Part shown: positions 17,641 through 27,410 of the stretch, one piece after another
Position numbering within the stretch: position 1 is the stretch's first letter
Layout: the number at the start of each line of letters is the position of its first letter
Assembly: GCF_011303555.1 (NCBI RefSeq)
Contig: NZ_CP049868.1
Span: 3,906,001 to 3,970,000, forward strand
Direction: 5' to 3'
From: Pedobacter sp. HDW13
GTDB lineage: Bacteria > Bacteroidota > Bacteroidia > Sphingobacteriales > Sphingobacteriaceae
DNA length: 64,000 nt
Notes under the pieces: model-generated
What the model saw: the letters and a program-made list of their open reading frames with translations, nothing else
What the model was told of the DNA's origin: nothing
Databases searched by the model: none
Program-made: the position numbers and the translations under genes

Positions 17641-19029
17641 ATGAGCACAAGTAATATCACATCAAGCAATACTCCCTCAGCAATGACCGGGCAGGGCCGT
17701 GTGGTTATTCTTGGCGCTGGCGAAAGTGGCGTTGGTGCAGCAAAATTGGCGCAAGCCAAAGGTTTCGAAGTATTTGTTTCAGACTTTGGTGTAATTGCAG
17801 ATAAGTATAAAGCGGCTTTAGAGAAGCTTGGTGTCCCCTTTGAATCTGAAAAGCATACAGAAGAGCTGATTCTAAATGCAAGAGAAGTAATTAAAAGTCC
17901 GGGTATTCCACCAAGTGCCCCAATTATTAAAAAACTGGTGGCTAAAAGAATTCCGGTGATTTCGGAAATTGAGTTTGCCAAACGCTATACCAATGCTAAA
18001 ACCATTTGTATTACAGGGTCGAACGGAAAATCGACTACTAGTTTATTAACCTATCACATTTTAAAAAATGCAGGTTTAAATGTGGGGCTGGCAGGTAATA
18101 TCGGACAAAGCTTTGCCGCACAGGTAGCAACCGAAGATTACGAATATTATGTTTTGGAGATCTCAAGCTTTATGCTCGATGATATGTTTGAATTTAAGGC
18201 TGATATCGCTGTTTTATTGAATATCACACCCGATCATTTAGACCGTTACGATTATAAATTGGAAAATTATGCAGCATCGAAAATGCGCATTATCCAAAAT
18301 CAAACAGCAGCAGATGTTTTTATTTACTGTGCTGATGACCAGGAAAGCTTAAAAGCTATGGCTATTGCCAAACCCCTCGCCAAAACTTACCCTTTTTCAA
18401 TTGTTAAACCAGTTGAAACAGGAGCTTATTTAGAAGAAACAACAATACATATCCTTACTGAACCAAATAATCAATTAACCATGTCTATTTCAGATTTAGC
18501 CTTACAGGGCAAGCACAACGTTTATAATTCTATGGCTTCTGGCATTGTAGCCAAAGTTCTGGAATTGAGAAATGATTCTATCCGCGAAAGCATGGGTAAT
18601 TTCAAAAACATTGAACATCGCTTAGAGCATGTAGCCAAAATTTCTGGAATCGATTTTATCAACGATAGTAAAGCCACCAATGTAAACTCTACTTGGTATG
18701 CCTTAGAAAGCATGACCAGCGATGTAGTGTTGATTATGGGCGGTGTTGATAAGGGGAACGATTATAACATGCTTAAAGATTTGGTTAAAAGTAAAGTTAA
18801 GGCTATTGTTTGCTTGGGTAAGGACAACAAACGTATCCACGATGCTTTTGAAGACGACGTAGATGTAATTGTAAATACGTTTTCGGCTGATGAGGCTGCC
18901 CAGATTGCTTTTCACCTGGCTAAACGTGGCGATACCGTTTTGCTTTCGCCAGCTTGTGCAAGTTTCGATTTATTTAAAAATTATGAAGACCGCGGTAATC
19001 AGTTTAAAGCGGCAGTTAGAGAATTATAA
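17641..19029 (+). CDS. murD: UDP-MurNAc-L-Ala:D-Glu ligase MurD
   Basis: The product has 462 residues. The N-terminal Rossmann-like domain (VVILGAGESGVGAAKLAQ), the ATP motif TGSNGKST, and the C-terminal INDSKATN and LSPACASFD segments typical of MurD are visible. It adds D-glutamate to UDP-MurNAc-L-Ala. The first 14 residues are serine/threonine-rich; translation may instead begin at the ATG at 17683. It follows the spacer repeat and precedes ftsW by 15 bases. Confidence 0.96.
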   Translation: MSTSNITSSNTPSAMTGQGRVVILGAGESGVGAAKLAQAKGFEVFVSDFGVIADKYKAALEKLGVPFESEKHTEELILNAREVIKSPGIPPSAPIIKKLVAKRIPVISEIEFAKRYTNAKTICITGSNGKSTTSLLTYHILKNAGLNVGLAGNIGQSFAAQVATEDYEYYVLEISSFMLDDMFEFKADIAVLLNITPDHLDRYDYKLENYAASKMRIIQNQTAADVFIYCADDQESLKAMAIAKPLAKTYPFSIVKPVETGAYLEETTIHILTEPNNQLTMSISDLALQGKHNVYNSMASGIVAKVLELRNDSIRESMGNFKNIEHRLEHVAKISGIDFINDSKATNVNSTWYALESMTSDVVLIMGGVDKGNDYNMLKDLVKSKVKAIVCLGKDNKRIHDAFEDDVDVIVNTFSADEAAQIAFHLAKRGDTVLLSPACASFDLFKNYEDRGNQFKAAVREL

Positions 19030-19044
19030 TAGGAGGCTCAATAT

Positions 19045-20232
19045 ATGTTGCAGGCACTACTTAACAAAACAAAAGGCGACAGGTGGATCTGGTTGATCAT
19101 CATCCTGCTTTCGCTTATATCGGTAATGGCGGTGTACAGTGCAACAGGAACTTTGGCGTATAAAAAAGGCGAAGCCGTAGAAAAGCTTTTGTTAACCAAA
19201 CACCTGATTTTTGTATTGATGGGTATTGGTATGATTTACATTGCCCACCTGCTCGATTATCGCTACTATGCCGGTATTTCGAAGGTGTTGATGATTGTAA
19301 CCATCCCCTTGCTGTTTTATACATTGATATTCGGAACCAACTTAAACGATGCATCTCGCTGGGTAAAAATACCGGTAATTGGATTAACGTTTCAAACTTC
19401 CGATTTAGCCAAGCTTGCATTAATTACATTTTTGGCGCGGATGCTCACCAAAAAGCAAGAGAATATTAAAGACGTAAAAGAATCATTTATACCAATTATG
19501 GGTTCGGTTTGTGTGGTGTTTGTTTTAATTGCACTGGCCAACCTCTCTACAGCTTTAATGCTGTTTGGTGTAAGTATTTTGCTGTTAATTATTGGAAGGA
19601 TCAGTATTAAACAGATTGCAATTGTTTGTGCAGGTGGTTTTGTGCTCCTGTTGTTTGTGTTCTTTTTAGGGCCAAGGCGTAAAACATACATGTCGCGTAT
19701 CAATACGTTTATGCATCCCGAAATGCAGCATTCAGATAAAACTTTCCAGGCAGATCAGGCAAAAATTGCCCTGGCTACTGGTGGTATTTTTGGTAAAGGA
19801 CCAGGTAATAGTACGCAGCGCAACTTCCTGCCACACCCGTATTCCGATTTTATTTTCGCCATTATTATTGAAGAATGGGGAACACTGGGAGGAATTGTTA
19901 TTATGATACTATACCTGGTGCTTTTATACCGATGTATCAAGATCGTAACGCGGGCACCCAAGGCATTTGGGGCACTGCTGGCAGCGGGACTAAGTTTTAG
20001 TCTTACTATTCAGGCTTTTGCCAATATGGCTGTAGCGGTAGGTTTAGGCCCGGTAACCGGGGTTCCACTTCCACTGGTAAGTATGGGAGGTACCTCAATG
20101 ATTTTTACCAGTGTGGCCTTTGGTATTATTTTGAGTGTAAGCCGTGATGTGGAAGAAAACGCAAAAATTACTTCGAAAGAAGAAAAAATAGATAATAAAA
20201 TAATCGTTGGAGAAATTCCGGCGATGGCTTAA
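19045..20232 (+). CDS. ftsW: SEDS-family peptidoglycan polymerase FtsW
   Basis: The product has 395 residues with about ten membrane helices. SEDS features visible include VYSATGTLAY early, WVKIPVIGLTFQTSDLAKLALI, the large periplasmic loop with FLPHPYSDFIFAIIIEEWG, and the conserved GxxP pattern VTGVPLPLVSMGGTSM. It polymerises septal glycan strands with FtsI. An AGGAGG at 19031-19036 precedes the start. The charged C-terminus (EENAKITSKEEKID) is cytoplasmic. Confidence 0.96.
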   Translation: MLQALLNKTKGDRWIWLIIILLSLISVMAVYSATGTLAYKKGEAVEKLLLTKHLIFVLMGIGMIYIAHLLDYRYYAGISKVLMIVTIPLLFYTLIFGTNLNDASRWVKIPVIGLTFQTSDLAKLALITFLARMLTKKQENIKDVKESFIPIMGSVCVVFVLIALANLSTALMLFGVSILLLIIGRISIKQIAIVCAGGFVLLLFVFFLGPRRKTYMSRINTFMHPEMQHSDKTFQADQAKIALATGGIFGKGPGNSTQRNFLPHPYSDFIFAIIIEEWGTLGGIVIMILYLVLLYRCIKIVTRAPKAFGALLAAGLSFSLTIQAFANMAVAVGLGPVTGVPLPLVSMGGTSMIFTSVAFGIILSVSRDVEENAKITSKEEKIDNKIIVGEIPAMA

Positions 20233-20324
20233 CAAAATAATTGAGTTAGTGAATGATTGAATTAGAGAATGTCGCTTTTGCAGATAAACATTTATTTATT
20301 CAAAATTCATTCATTTAATAATTA
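20233..20324. repeat. Imperfect inverted-repeat spacer between ftsW and murG
   Basis: The left arm GTGAATGATTGAATTAGAG and the right arm ATTCAAAATTCATTCATTTAA are imperfectly complementary and show a period near seven. The loop contains ATGTCGCTTTTGCAG, close to the loop of the murG-murC spacer (ATGTCGCATTCTCAG). It looks like a dispersed spacer repeat and could form a long weak hairpin in the operon mRNA. Confidence 0.45.
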
Positions 20325-21436
20325 ATGATAAAAATGAATAATTCCCCAAAAATTATCATATCAGGTGGTGGCACCGGCGGGCACATTTTTCCCGCCGTAG
20401 CCATAGCCAATGCGCTTAAACGCTTGGTGCCTGCCTGTGAAATTTTATTTGTGGGTGCAATAGGCCGGATGGAAATGGAAAAAGTTCCCGCGGCCGGATA
20501 TAAGATTATTGGTTTAAATATTAGTGGAATGCAACGTGGTTCGATTGTGAAAAATTTGGCACTTCCATTTAAGGTAATTGGTAGCGTACGCAAGGCGATA
20601 CAGATTATTAACGATTTTAAACCCGATGCGGTTGTAGGTGTGGGTGGCTATGCTTCCGGGCCTTTGTTGTATGCCGCATCTTTGAAAGGAATTCCATACC
20701 TGATACAGGAACAGAATTCTTATGCTGGTATTACCAATAAATGGCTGGGTAAAAAAGCATCTAAAATTTGTGTGGCTTTCGATCAGATGGATCAGTTTTT
20801 TCCGGCCGATCGGATTTTGAAAACCGGTAATCCTGTTCGTCAGGAAGTGGTAGATATTAAGGGGAAACACTACGCAGGTGCCGAACTGTTAAAGCTCGAT
20901 CCTTTGAAAAAGACCATTATGGTTACTGGGGAAGTTTGGGAGCTGGTACATTGAACAAAGCCATTGAAAAACATTTGCCCGAAATAATTGCGCATGATGT
21001 GCAGGTGATCTGGCAAACAGGCAAATATTATTACAAAGGAGTTATCGAAAGATTGGGAGTGGATTATCACCCAAATGTTCGCATTCTGGAGTTTTTAAAT
21101 AAAATGGACCTGGCTTATGCTGCAGCCGATATCATTATCTCGCGGGCAGGAGCAGGAACCATTGCAGAGCTTTGCCTCATTGCCAAACCAGTAATTTTGG
21201 TGCCTTCGCCAAATGTGGCAGAAGACCACCAGACCAAAAATGCAATGGCACTGGTAAAAAATGGAGCAGCGATATTAATTAACGATCGCGCTGCAGAAGA
21301 TACCCTGGTGAAAGAGGCCTTAGCCTTGTTAAATAATAAAGCGCAAAGTGAGCAACTCTCGGCAAACCTGGCTAAAATGGCGTTGCCAAAGGCTGACGAG
21401 ATTATTGCAGGAGAAGTATTGAAATTGATTAAGTAG
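20325..21436 (+). pseudogene. murG: Lipid II synthase MurG, interrupted by a one-base frameshift at 20928-20931
   Basis: The first frame (20325-20954) has SGGGTGGHIFPAVAIANAL, VGGYASGPLL and EQNSYAGITN, then reads VTGEVWELVH and stops. The other frame (to 21436) continues GAGTLNKAIEKHLPEI and has SRAGAGTIAEL and PSPNVAEDHQTKNA. Adding one G to the GGGG at 20928-20931 gives VTGGSLGAGTLN, the normal MurG sequence, and about 370 residues. MurG transfers GlcNAc to lipid I and is essential with no second copy seen here, so a base lost in sequencing or assembly is far more likely than a true mutation. The start may be ATG 20334 rather than 20325. Confidence 0.93.
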
Positions 21437-21543
21437 CGATATGAAAATAAAGATGTTAGATAGAAGGAATTAGATTTGAGATAGGCGTTATGTCGCATTC
21501 TCAGATCTCAAATCTTCATCTATCATCTCAAATCTAAAATAAA
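21437..21543. repeat. Imperfect inverted-repeat spacer between murG and murC
   Basis: The left arm (GATGTTAGATAGAAGG, TTAGATTTGAGATA) and right arm (ATCTCAAATCTTCATC, ATCATCTCAAATCTAAAAT) are imperfectly complementary with repeats of about seven bases. The loop carries ATGTCGCATTCTCAG. It resembles the spacer before murG. Confidence 0.45.
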
Positions 21544-22899
21544 ATGGAATTAAGTAAAATAAATAGGGTTTTCTTCGTAGGTATCGGTGGTATCGGCATG
21601 AGCGCGCTTGCCCGTTATTTTGCTAAACGCGGACAAGTGGTTTGTGGTTACGATAAAACCAGAACTAAGCTGACCGAAACATTAGAACAGGAAGGTATTT
21701 TGATAACCTATCTGGACGAAGCTGCTTCATTGCCTTGTGCATTTTTAGATAACCAGGATGATACTTTAGTAGTTTATACGCCTGCTATACCAAAAGATTC
21801 GAAGATTTTAAATCACTTTATTCACAAGGGATTTAGTCTTAAAAAACGGTCTGAAGTATTGGGTATTATCAGTAAAGGCATGTTTTGCATTGCAGTAGCT
21901 GGTACACATGGTAAAACCACAACCTCATCTATTGTAGCACATATATTAAAGGATACCGGTTACGATTGTACAGCCTTTTTAGGTGGTATAACCAGTAACT
22001 ACAACAGTAATGTGCTTTTTGGAAACAACAATGTGGTAGTGGTAGAAGCTGATGAGTATGATCGTTCGTTTCTAACCTTACACCCCGATGTAGCGGTGGT
22101 AACCTCGATGGATGCTGACCATTTGGATATTTACGGTGATAAAAGCCATTTAGAGGAATCCTTCCGCTTGTTTGCTGCACAGTTAAAAGATGGCGGTACG
22201 CTTTACGCGCACGAAGGCTTGCCTTTGGCAAATAACACGAGTTATGCCGCTAGTGCAACAGCAAACGCACGGGCTGAAAACCTAAGGGTACAAGGCTCCA
22301 AATTTGTGTTCGATTATACCGATGCTACGCAAAGTATAAAAGATATTAGCTTAATGCTGCCTGGTAAGCACAATGTAGAGAATACTACTGTGGCTATTGC
22401 AATAGCTCTGGCTTTGGGTATCGAGGCAGATAAAGTAAAACAAGCGGTTGCAAATTTTAAAGGAGTTAAACGCCGTTTCGAGTATATCGTAAACAACGGT
22501 AATCAGATTTATATCGATGATTATGCACATCATCCTGAAGAACTGAAAGCCTGCTTTGATGCGGTAAGACAGCTCTATCCGGATAAAAAACTGACGGTAA
22601 TTTTTCAACCACACCTGTTTACCCGTACCAGAGATTTTGCCGATGAATTTGCAAAAGTTTTGAGCACAGCCGATGAATTGCTGTTGCTGGAAATTTATCC
22701 AGCCAGAGAATTGCCGTTGGCGGGTATAAACGCGCAGTTTTTGCTCGATAAAATCACTTTAAGTGATAAGAAAATATGTGGAAAAGATTTTGTGGTTCAG
22801 TACGTTAAGGACACAAAACCTGAATTAATTTTAACTGTAGGTGCCGGTGATATTGATACCATTATTGAACCTTTAAAAAATACTTTGAACAATGCTTAA
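21544..22899 (+). CDS. murC: UDP-N-acetylmuramate:L-alanine ligase MurC
   Basis: The product has 451 residues. The N-terminal GIGGIGMSALAR nucleotide-sugar motif, the ATP motif AGTHGKTTTSS, the Mg-binding EADEYDRSFL and the C-terminal DDYAHHP are all visible. It adds the first amino acid, L-alanine, to UDP-MurNAc. The gene overlaps ftsQ by 8 bases. Confidence 0.97.
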   Translation: MELSKINRVFFVGIGGIGMSALARYFAKRGQVVCGYDKTRTKLTETLEQEGILITYLDEAASLPCAFLDNQDDTLVVYTPAIPKDSKILNHFIHKGFSLKKRSEVLGIISKGMFCIAVAGTHGKTTTSSIVAHILKDTGYDCTAFLGGITSNYNSNVLFGNNNVVVVEADEYDRSFLTLHPDVAVVTSMDADHLDIYGDKSHLEESFRLFAAQLKDGGTLYAHEGLPLANNTSYAASATANARAENLRVQGSKFVFDYTDATQSIKDISLMLPGKHNVENTTVAIAIALALGIEADKVKQAVANFKGVKRRFEYIVNNGNQIYIDDYAHHPEELKACFDAVRQLYPDKKLTVIFQPHLFTRTRDFADEFAKVLSTADELLLLEIYPARELPLAGINAQFLLDKITLSDKKICGKDFVVQYVKDTKPELILTVGAGDIDTIIEPLKNTLNNA

Positions 22900-24112
22900 G
22901 CGGATAAACTGGAGCGCAATTTTTACTGGCTTTGCCTGGCTAATCAGTCTGGCAGGGGTGGTTGTGCTTTTGGGTTTTATTAACGTTAAAAAGCAAACCG
23001 TTAAATGTACTGATGTTAAAATTATTATCCCTGGTGCCGATAATTTTATCGAACGCGAAGAAATTGACGAAATTTTAAAGCAGGATCAGGGTGTATTATT
23101 GGGCAGAAACCTGGAGAATATTAATATCCACCAGATTGAAAAGAAATTGCAATCTAACCCTTATATCGGCTTTGCCAAGGTATATGTAGATATGGATGGG
23201 GTGTTGCATATCGAAGTGAAACAACGCCAGCCTATTGTGCGTATTTTAAACGAGAACGGGCAGGATTTTTACATTGACAATGACGGATTGAAAATGCCGA
23301 TTTCGTCGAATTTTACAGCGAATGTATTGGTTGCAACAGGGCATATTTCAGAAGTTTTTGGAAGTCGGGTGGATACTTTGCATACGCAGCTGGGGCGCGA
23401 TTTATATAAAACTGCCCAGTACATTAAAAAAGATACGCTTTGGGATTCGCAGATTGAACAGATCGTAGTTGATCAGAAAAACGACATTACACTGATCCCA
23501 AGGGTAGGTAACCAGCGTATTATTTTGGGTAATGCCGATTCGCTTGAAAAGAAGATGAAAAACCTGTTGCTGTTCTATAAAAAGGCAATGCCGCAGGTAG
23601 GTTGGGATACTTATAAAACCATAAATATCAAGTACACCAATCAGATTGTATGCGAAAAAAGAGATTCGACAGAGTTAGGTAAAAAAGGCAAAACATTTTC
23701 TGCAGCCGATAGTTTGAGGATACAACGCAGTGTGGCAGATTCGCTAATCAAAAGTACAATTGGTGAGGCAATGGATGATAGGCCCGAAGCAGATGAGGCC
23801 GAAAAAGAAGAGCCTAAAAAGGTGGTAGTAGCAAAGCCCGAGCCTAAGAAACCAGAACCGAAAAAAGTGGAGCCTAAAAAGGTAGAAGCCAAAAAAACGG
23901 AAACAGCTAAAAAAGAAGAAAAAAAGCCGGCAGTAACATCGGCCACTAAACCAAAGGAAATAAAACCTGCGGATAAAAAAGAAAAACCGAAGCAAACGGT
24001 AACAACACAGCCAAAGCCGGCAAAATCTGAGGCAGATTTAAAAAAACAGAGAGAGGCGAGAGAGAAAGAAATCAGAGCCCTGGAAAAACAGTATAAAACT
24101 CAGCAAAATTAA
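22892..24112 (+). CDS. ftsQ: FtsQ/DivIB-like cell division protein with a long Lys/Pro/Glu tail
   Basis: The product has 406 residues. A short N-terminus and one membrane helix (about 9-30) are followed by a POTRA-like region (VKIIIPGADNFIEREEIDEILKQ) and the FtsQ beta domain (KVYVDMDGVLHIEVKQRQPIVRI). From about residue 285 to the end the protein is low-complexity and rich in K, P, E and A (EPKKPEPKKVEPKK and similar), about 120 residues in the periplasm. Such a tail is unusual for FtsQ and could act as a spacer or wall-binding segment. It overlaps murC and precedes ftsA by 5 bases. Confidence 0.9.
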   Translation: MLKRINWSAIFTGFAWLISLAGVVVLLGFINVKKQTVKCTDVKIIIPGADNFIEREEIDEILKQDQGVLLGRNLENINIHQIEKKLQSNPYIGFAKVYVDMDGVLHIEVKQRQPIVRILNENGQDFYIDNDGLKMPISSNFTANVLVATGHISEVFGSRVDTLHTQLGRDLYKTAQYIKKDTLWDSQIEQIVVDQKNDITLIPRVGNQRIILGNADSLEKKMKNLLLFYKKAMPQVGWDTYKTINIKYTNQIVCEKRDSTELGKKGKTFSAADSLRIQRSVADSLIKSTIGEAMDDRPEADEAEKEEPKKVVVAKPEPKKPEPKKVEPKKVEAKKTETAKKEEKKPAVTSATKPKEIKPADKKEKPKQTVTTQPKPAKSEADLKKQREAREKEIRALEKQYKTQQN

Positions 24113-24117
24113 CGAAT

Positions 24118-25476
24118 ATGGACAAGGCAAAATTTACCAGTCAGTCGCCCATTGTAGTAGGATTGGATATCGGTACTACAAAAATTTGTGTTATCGTTGG
24201 TCGTAGAACACAGCACGGTAAGATAGAGATCTTAGGAATTGGAAAAGCAGAATCGGCAGGAGTAACACGTGGAGTAGTTTCTAATATCCAAAAAACCGTA
24301 CAGGGCATTGCTCAAGCAGTTGAAGTAGCAAGCGGACAATCCAATGTAGAAATACAGGTGGTAAATGTGGGTATTGCTGGTCAGCACATTAAGAGCTTAC
24401 AGCACCGAGGAATTTTAACAAGAAGAGAATTAAACAACGAAATCGGCAAAAAAGATATCGACAAGCTAATTGATGATATGTTTAAGCTGGTAATGCCTCC
24501 GGGTGAGGAGATCATTCATGTATTGCCGCAAGAATTTACCATCGATAACGAACCTGGTATCAAAGATCCGATTGGTATGGCAGGAGTGCGTTTGGAAGCC
24601 AACTTCCACATTATCTCCGGTCAGGTTACCGCAGTAAAAAATATCATTAAATGTGTAAACAATGCAGGGCTGCAAACTCAGGATCTAATTCTTGAGCCAT
24701 TGGCTTCGTCTGAATCGGTGTTGAGCGAGGAAGAAAAAGAAGCTGGTATTGCCCTGGTTGATATTGGTGGTGGTACTACCGATATCGCTATTTTCCACGA
24801 AGGTATTATCCGCCATACAGCGGTTATCCCATTTGGCGGTAATAGTGTTACTGAGGATATCAGAGAAGGCTGTTCGGTAATGCGCAACCAGGCTGAGTTG
24901 TTGAAAACACGTTTCGGTTCGGCATTGGCTGAAGAGAATAAGGAAAATGAAATCATTTGTGTTCCGGGTTTACGTGGCCGCGAACCAAAAGAAATTTCAG
25001 TTAAAAACCTGGCCTATGTTATTCAGGCCCGTATGGAAGAGATTATCGAGCACGTGTATTACGAGATCAAATCTTCTGGTTATGAGAAAAAACTGATCGG
25101 TGGTATTGTAATTACTGGTGGTGGTGCTTTGCTGAAACACTTATCGCAAGCTGTAGAATATGTAACCGGTTTAGATTGCCGCATTGGTTATCCTAATGAG
25201 CACTTATCTAAATACGAAGATATGCCTAAAGCCATCTATGATGACTTAAAGAGCCCGATGTATGCAACCAGTGTTGGTTTGTTAATTAAAGGAATTCAGA
25301 AAGCTGAAGAACTGATTGAAGAAATGAAACAACCTGGAGTTTTTGTTGAGAAACCAAAAGCAGCTAAGGAAAAAGAAAAACGCGGACCAGGTTTATTCGA
25401 TAAATTATTGGCAAAAACAAGAACTTTCATTCAGGATGATATGAATGTGAGCGATGAAGATTACTTGAAAAGCTAA
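24118..25476 (+). CDS. ftsA: Cell division actin-like protein FtsA
   Basis: The product has 452 residues. The actin-fold phosphate motifs GLDIGTTKICVIVG and DIGGGTTDIAIF, and the adenosine motif GGIVITGGGALLKH, are visible. The SHS2/1C domain follows the first motif. FtsA tethers FtsZ to the membrane through a C-terminal amphipathic helix; here residues near GLFDKLLAKTRTFIQDD could play that part, followed by an acidic tail. It stands directly before ftsZ, as in most dcw clusters. Confidence 0.96.
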   Translation: MDKAKFTSQSPIVVGLDIGTTKICVIVGRRTQHGKIEILGIGKAESAGVTRGVVSNIQKTVQGIAQAVEVASGQSNVEIQVVNVGIAGQHIKSLQHRGILTRRELNNEIGKKDIDKLIDDMFKLVMPPGEEIIHVLPQEFTIDNEPGIKDPIGMAGVRLEANFHIISGQVTAVKNIIKCVNNAGLQTQDLILEPLASSESVLSEEEKEAGIALVDIGGGTTDIAIFHEGIIRHTAVIPFGGNSVTEDIREGCSVMRNQAELLKTRFGSALAEENKENEIICVPGLRGREPKEISVKNLAYVIQARMEEIIEHVYYEIKSSGYEKKLIGGIVITGGGALLKHLSQAVEYVTGLDCRIGYPNEHLSKYEDMPKAIYDDLKSPMYATSVGLLIKGIQKAEELIEEMKQPGVFVEKPKAAKEKEKRGPGLFDKLLAKTRTFIQDDMNVSDEDYLKS

Positions 25477-25479
25477 TTA

Positions 25480-25548
25480 TTTTTCAACAAAGAAAGAGTT
25501 TTCCACATTCTTAACACTTGTGGAAAACGTCTGTTGAAAAAGTGTTAA
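25480..25548. promoter_or_regulatory. Nested inverted repeats with DnaA-box-like arms before ftsZ
   Basis: Nested complementary pairs are TTTTTCAACA (25480-25489) with TGTTGAAAAA (25532-25541), and GTTTTCCAC (25498-25506) with GTGGAAAAC (25520-25528). TTAACACTT (25511-25519) also pairs with AAGTGTTAA (25540-25548). The inner pair contains TTTTCCACA and TGTGGAAAA, each one base from the DnaA-box consensus TTATCCACA. This could be an mRNA fold controlling ftsZ or a DnaA site; both are inference. Confidence 0.45.
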
Positions 25549-25606
25549 TATTACATTGAGTAATGAACAGAATTTAAAAATTTTTAAACAACTGATTCAT
25601 AAAGAT

Positions 25607-27241
25607 ATGCAGTTCGAAATGTTAAAAGATAAGTCTTCAATCATCAAGGTAATTGGTGTTGGGGGCGGTGGCGGCAACGCGGTGAACCATATGTACCTGT
25701 CGGGTATTACTGGTGTGGATTTTATTATTTGTAATACAGATGCCCAGGCTTTGGAATCTAGCCCTATACCTAACAAGGTACAATTAGGTGCAAGTTTAAC
25801 CGAAGGAATGGGTGCTGGTTCTATTCCCGAGGTTGGTAAAAACTCGGCAATAGAAAATATAGATGATATTAAGGCAATGTTGGGTAGTACCACTAAAATG
25901 CTTTTTATTACGGCAGGAATGGGTGGTGGTACCGGAACAGGTGCATCGCCAATTATCGCAAAAGCTGCAAAAGAACTTGACATTTTAACCGTGGCCATTA
26001 TTACAACGCCTTTTTCTTTCGAAGGGAAAAGACGTAGGTTACAGGCCGACGAAGGGATGGAAGAACTGAAGAAATACGTAGATTCTTATCTTGTAATTTC
26101 TAACGACCGCCTACGTGAGATTTTCGGAAACTTAACCTTGGGCTCAGCTTTCGGTCAGGCCGATGATATCTTAACCACCGCCGCCAAAGGTATTGCCGAA
26201 ATCATTACAGTACCAGGTTATATCAACGTCGATTTTAAAGATGTGCGTACCGTAATGAAAGATAGCGGTGTAGCCATTATGGGTAGCTTTGCTGCCGAAG
26301 GCGAAGATCGTGCATTACAAGCGGTTGAAGGTGCTTTAGCTTCTCCATTATTAAAAGACAATGAAATTGAAGGTGCCCGTTATATTTTATTGAATATCAG
26401 TTCTGGCCTGCGTGAGGTAACCATGGATGAAGTTTCGATTATTACCGATTACATTCAGGAAAAAGCAGGTTTATCTGCCGATTTAATCTGGGGTAACTGT
26501 ACCGACGAATCTTTGAGCGATAAACTTTCAGTTACCATTATTGCTACAGGTTTCCAAACTTCAGAAGAACGCGTACACGAAGAAAAAAATAAAAAGAAAA
26601 TATCACTTTTAACACCAGAAGAAGCTCCGCTAGTTCGTCCCGTTGAACCAGTAAATTCTTTTATTCAGCCTAAAGCAGCTCCATCATATGAGCCGGTTTT
26701 AAAAGCTAAAGAAGAGATTTCGCAAGTAGATCTGTTTGGTGGTATGTTTAATAAAGCTGAAACTCAGAAAGTTCAGGAACCAGAAAACAATGTGGTTCGT
26801 CATACTTTGATTGAAGAAGAGCCACATGCCGTTGAGGAGACTCAGGAAACAGGCTTTGAATTTGAAGTGAAGTTGGCAGAAACCAATTTTGTTTTCGAAA
26901 CACCAGTTGCTGAAGTTGCTCAAATGCATGCGCCTGAACCAGAACCAGAAATGCCGGTTATTGGTTTAGATGATGATAAGAACGACGAATCAATGGAAGA
27001 GCAATTGAAAAAATCGAAAGAACGTATTTTACGTTTAAAAGATTTGAGTATGAAATTGCGTACTACAAATGGTTTGCAAGAACTGGAAAACGAACCTGCT
27101 TACAAGCGTAAACAAATGCAGTTACAGCAAGTTCAGCATTCATCAGAATCGCAGGTTAGCCGTTTTACGCTAAGCAACGATCAGGATGGAGGTACAGAAA
27201 TCAGACCTAACAATTCTTTTCTGCACGACAACGTTGACTAA
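25607..27241 (+). CDS. ftsZ: Cell division GTPase FtsZ
   Basis: The product has 544 residues from ATG 25607 (MQFEMLKDKSS). A TTG at 25556 would add 17 residues, but the downstream ATG fits the family better. The tubulin signature GGGTGTG, the N-terminal VIGVGGGGGNAVNHM and the T7-region NTDAQAL are visible. After residue about 320 comes a long acidic variable linker (about 200 residues) typical of Bacteroidota. It polymerises into the Z ring. It closes the dcw cluster and is followed by a terminator. Confidence 0.97.
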   Translation: MQFEMLKDKSSIIKVIGVGGGGGNAVNHMYLSGITGVDFIICNTDAQALESSPIPNKVQLGASLTEGMGAGSIPEVGKNSAIENIDDIKAMLGSTTKMLFITAGMGGGTGTGASPIIAKAAKELDILTVAIITTPFSFEGKRRRLQADEGMEELKKYVDSYLVISNDRLREIFGNLTLGSAFGQADDILTTAAKGIAEIITVPGYINVDFKDVRTVMKDSGVAIMGSFAAEGEDRALQAVEGALASPLLKDNEIEGARYILLNISSGLREVTMDEVSIITDYIQEKAGLSADLIWGNCTDESLSDKLSVTIIATGFQTSEERVHEEKNKKKISLLTPEEAPLVRPVEPVNSFIQPKAAPSYEPVLKAKEEISQVDLFGGMFNKAETQKVQEPENNVVRHTLIEEEPHAVEETQETGFEFEVKLAETNFVFETPVAEVAQMHAPEPEPEMPVIGLDDDKNDESMEEQLKKSKERILRLKDLSMKLRTTNGLQELENEPAYKRKQMQLQQVQHSSESQVSRFTLSNDQDGGTEIRPNNSFLHDNVD

Positions 27242-27262
27242 ATCGACCCAAATAATACCTTT

Positions 27263-27293
27263 AAAAGCCCGAAATAAAAACCGGGGCTTTTTT
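27263..27293 (+). terminator. Intrinsic terminator after ftsZ
   Basis: AAAAGCCC (27263-27270) pairs with GGGCTTTT (27284-27291), followed by more T. It lies 21 bases after the ftsZ stop and ends the dcw operon. Confidence 0.8.
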
Positions 27294-27410
27294 GGCATAA
27301 AATTAGCATAGTGAAAATGTTAATTGACAGCCAAAGGATGAATATGGTTGATTTTAAGATGAATAAAGCTTAAATTCGCAAAATTTTTATAATAAAAAAC
27401 AGATAATACA

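Noticed and set aside
25597..25998. 133-residue minus-strand frame inside ftsZ
   Set aside because: It is a shadow of the conserved glycine-rich FtsZ N-terminus (proline- and alanine-rich reverse translation).
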